A stretch of DNA of 64,000 bases from Zopfochytrium polystomum (taxonomy: Eukaryota; Chytridiomycota; Chytridiomycetes; Chytridiales; Chytridiaceae): positions 248,001 through 312,000 of the forward strand of contig JAIVFJ010000005.1 of NCBI GenBank assembly GCA_025765615.1. The letters run 5' to 3'. Below the pieces are notes generated by a model. That model made no database searches, was not told the origin of the DNA, and was given only the letters and a program-made list of their open reading frames with translations. Of this stretch, positions 63,211 through 64,000 are shown in pieces; the stretch's first letter is position 1, and the number at the start of each line of letters is the position of its first letter. Both the position numbers and the translations under genes were made by a program.

Positions 63211-64000
63211 ATGCGAGGCCGCAAAATCAGTGAAGGACACGCGCGAGAGGATTTACATTCTCGGAACAAGGCCCCGTTCATTGCCAGTGTCAGATCTGAC
63301 TGCAATCTTTGGTGTTTTGTTTGCGAGCAGTCTGTTCGAAATATCATCAGACAGTACAACGAATGGGGAACTCACAAGCGCCTTCCCGGACCTGGCTCTG
63401 GTCCAAAAACTATCTTGCAAGAAGAGGACCTCTCCTTCATCTCAGAACTCGTTCGGGAGAGACCTGGCATACACCAGGACGAGATCGCTGGAGCTCTCAG
63501 TGACCATCTCCATTTTGAAGTGTCAGCAAAAACTGTTCAGCTTGGTTTGGACCACGCTGGCCTCACTCGAAAGAAGGTTAGTTGGTTGCAGACAGTCCCA
63601 CTTTCAGAAACCATGTTGGCAACGAACAGCTTCCTGTCAACTTCTCCCAGCGTTCTGAAGAGGCCATTGCCGCTTTCTGCATCTTTCTGAATGAGGAGCT
63701 TGTTGCAAGTCAGTGTGTGTTTATAGATGAAACACGAGCTGACGACAAGAGCGGTCGTGGCAGTCGTGCTGTTGTCTCGCAGACTGGCGTTTGTAGCAAA
63801 AGCACAACACTCATTGCTGCTCTCGGCGCCGATGGAATTCGCGCCAAATGCACTGTGGATGGGTCCTCCACTGCTGATATATCTTCGTTGGTTTTGTGGT
63901 GAACGTTCTTTTGCCCAATATGCAAGAGGGCGAGAATCTTATCATGGACAATGCACGTATCCACCACGATGATTGTGTCCTCTTTGCTTGTGCTGCATGT
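63211..64000 (+). pseudogene. Tc1/mariner-type transposase, decayed, runs past the window end
   Basis: Starts MRGRKIS and continues in shifted frames: DTRERIYILGTRP, SVRNIIRQYNEWGTHKRLPG (helix-turn-helix and GRPK-like hook), ISELVRERPGIHQDEIAGAL, VSAKTVQLGLDHAGLTRKK. After another frame change come QCVFIDETRADDKSGRG, with the first catalytic D, and NLIMDNARIHHDD, with the second. The third acidic residue lies beyond the window. At least three frame changes, so inactive. Confidence 0.82.

Noticed and set aside
1..64000. CRISPR arrays, rRNA genes or intact tRNA genes
   Set aside because: No regularly spaced repeat-spacer pattern and no rRNA or complete cloverleaf was seen; tRNA-like signals occur only in the SINE and at the R1 edge.

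Overview
This window is nuclear DNA of a small-intron eukaryote, most likely a unicellular opisthokont or an early-diverging (chytrid-like) fungus. Introns are mostly 33-94 bp with GT-AG ends, and host genes sit close together. The gene set includes a P4-ATPase, ceramide glucosyltransferase, a coronin-7/POD1-type protein, a RhoGEF, a soluble ModF/YDR061W-like double ABC ATPase, an FKBP and a TEAD-like YAP-binding domain. That mix points to the opisthokonts, but it does not separate holozoan from basal fungus. Exon joins given here were made by eye from splice signals and reading phase.

Layout. 1-10155 is host DNA: the 3' part of a P4 flippase, a convergent acyl-CoA-synthetase-like gene, an XRCC2-like gene head to head with it, an unidentified multi-exon gene, and a ceramide glucosyltransferase divergent from that. 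10439-15660 is transposon debris: a possible piggyBac-like remnant, a truncated Ty3/gypsy copy with a SINE in its LTR, a copia solo LTR and an interspersed repeat. 15757-20745 holds coronin-7 and a RhoGEF, convergent. 21220-28143 holds a MITE-like element, a repeat, and an ABCA-type ABC-transporter fragment split by a young, nearly intact chromovirus-like Ty3/gypsy element (Gypsy-1). 28205-31745 is a large degenerate tandem repeat. 32903-39897 is host DNA: an S4-type ion channel, the double ABC ATPase and a GNAT-like protein. 40352-46737 holds a Fanzor/TnpB relic and a decayed copia element. 47427-49998 holds a TEAD-like fragment and an FKBP. 50758-62884 is a nested stack: Gypsy-2 carrying Copia-2, which itself carries a Gypsy-1 solo LTR and a Copia-1 LTR fragment. 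The window ends in a decayed Tc1/mariner transposase.

Two themes stand out. First, the retroelements carry unusual control features: the Gypsy-1 LTR has three arrays that fit the heat-shock element pattern, and both Gypsy-1 and Copia-2 show perfect LTR-to-primer-site self-complementarity. Second, several genes with open frames and plausible splicing have lost the residues that define their family's activity: the acyl-CoA-synthetase-like gene, the XRCC2-like gene and the ion channel. This suggests pseudoenzymes or relaxed selection.
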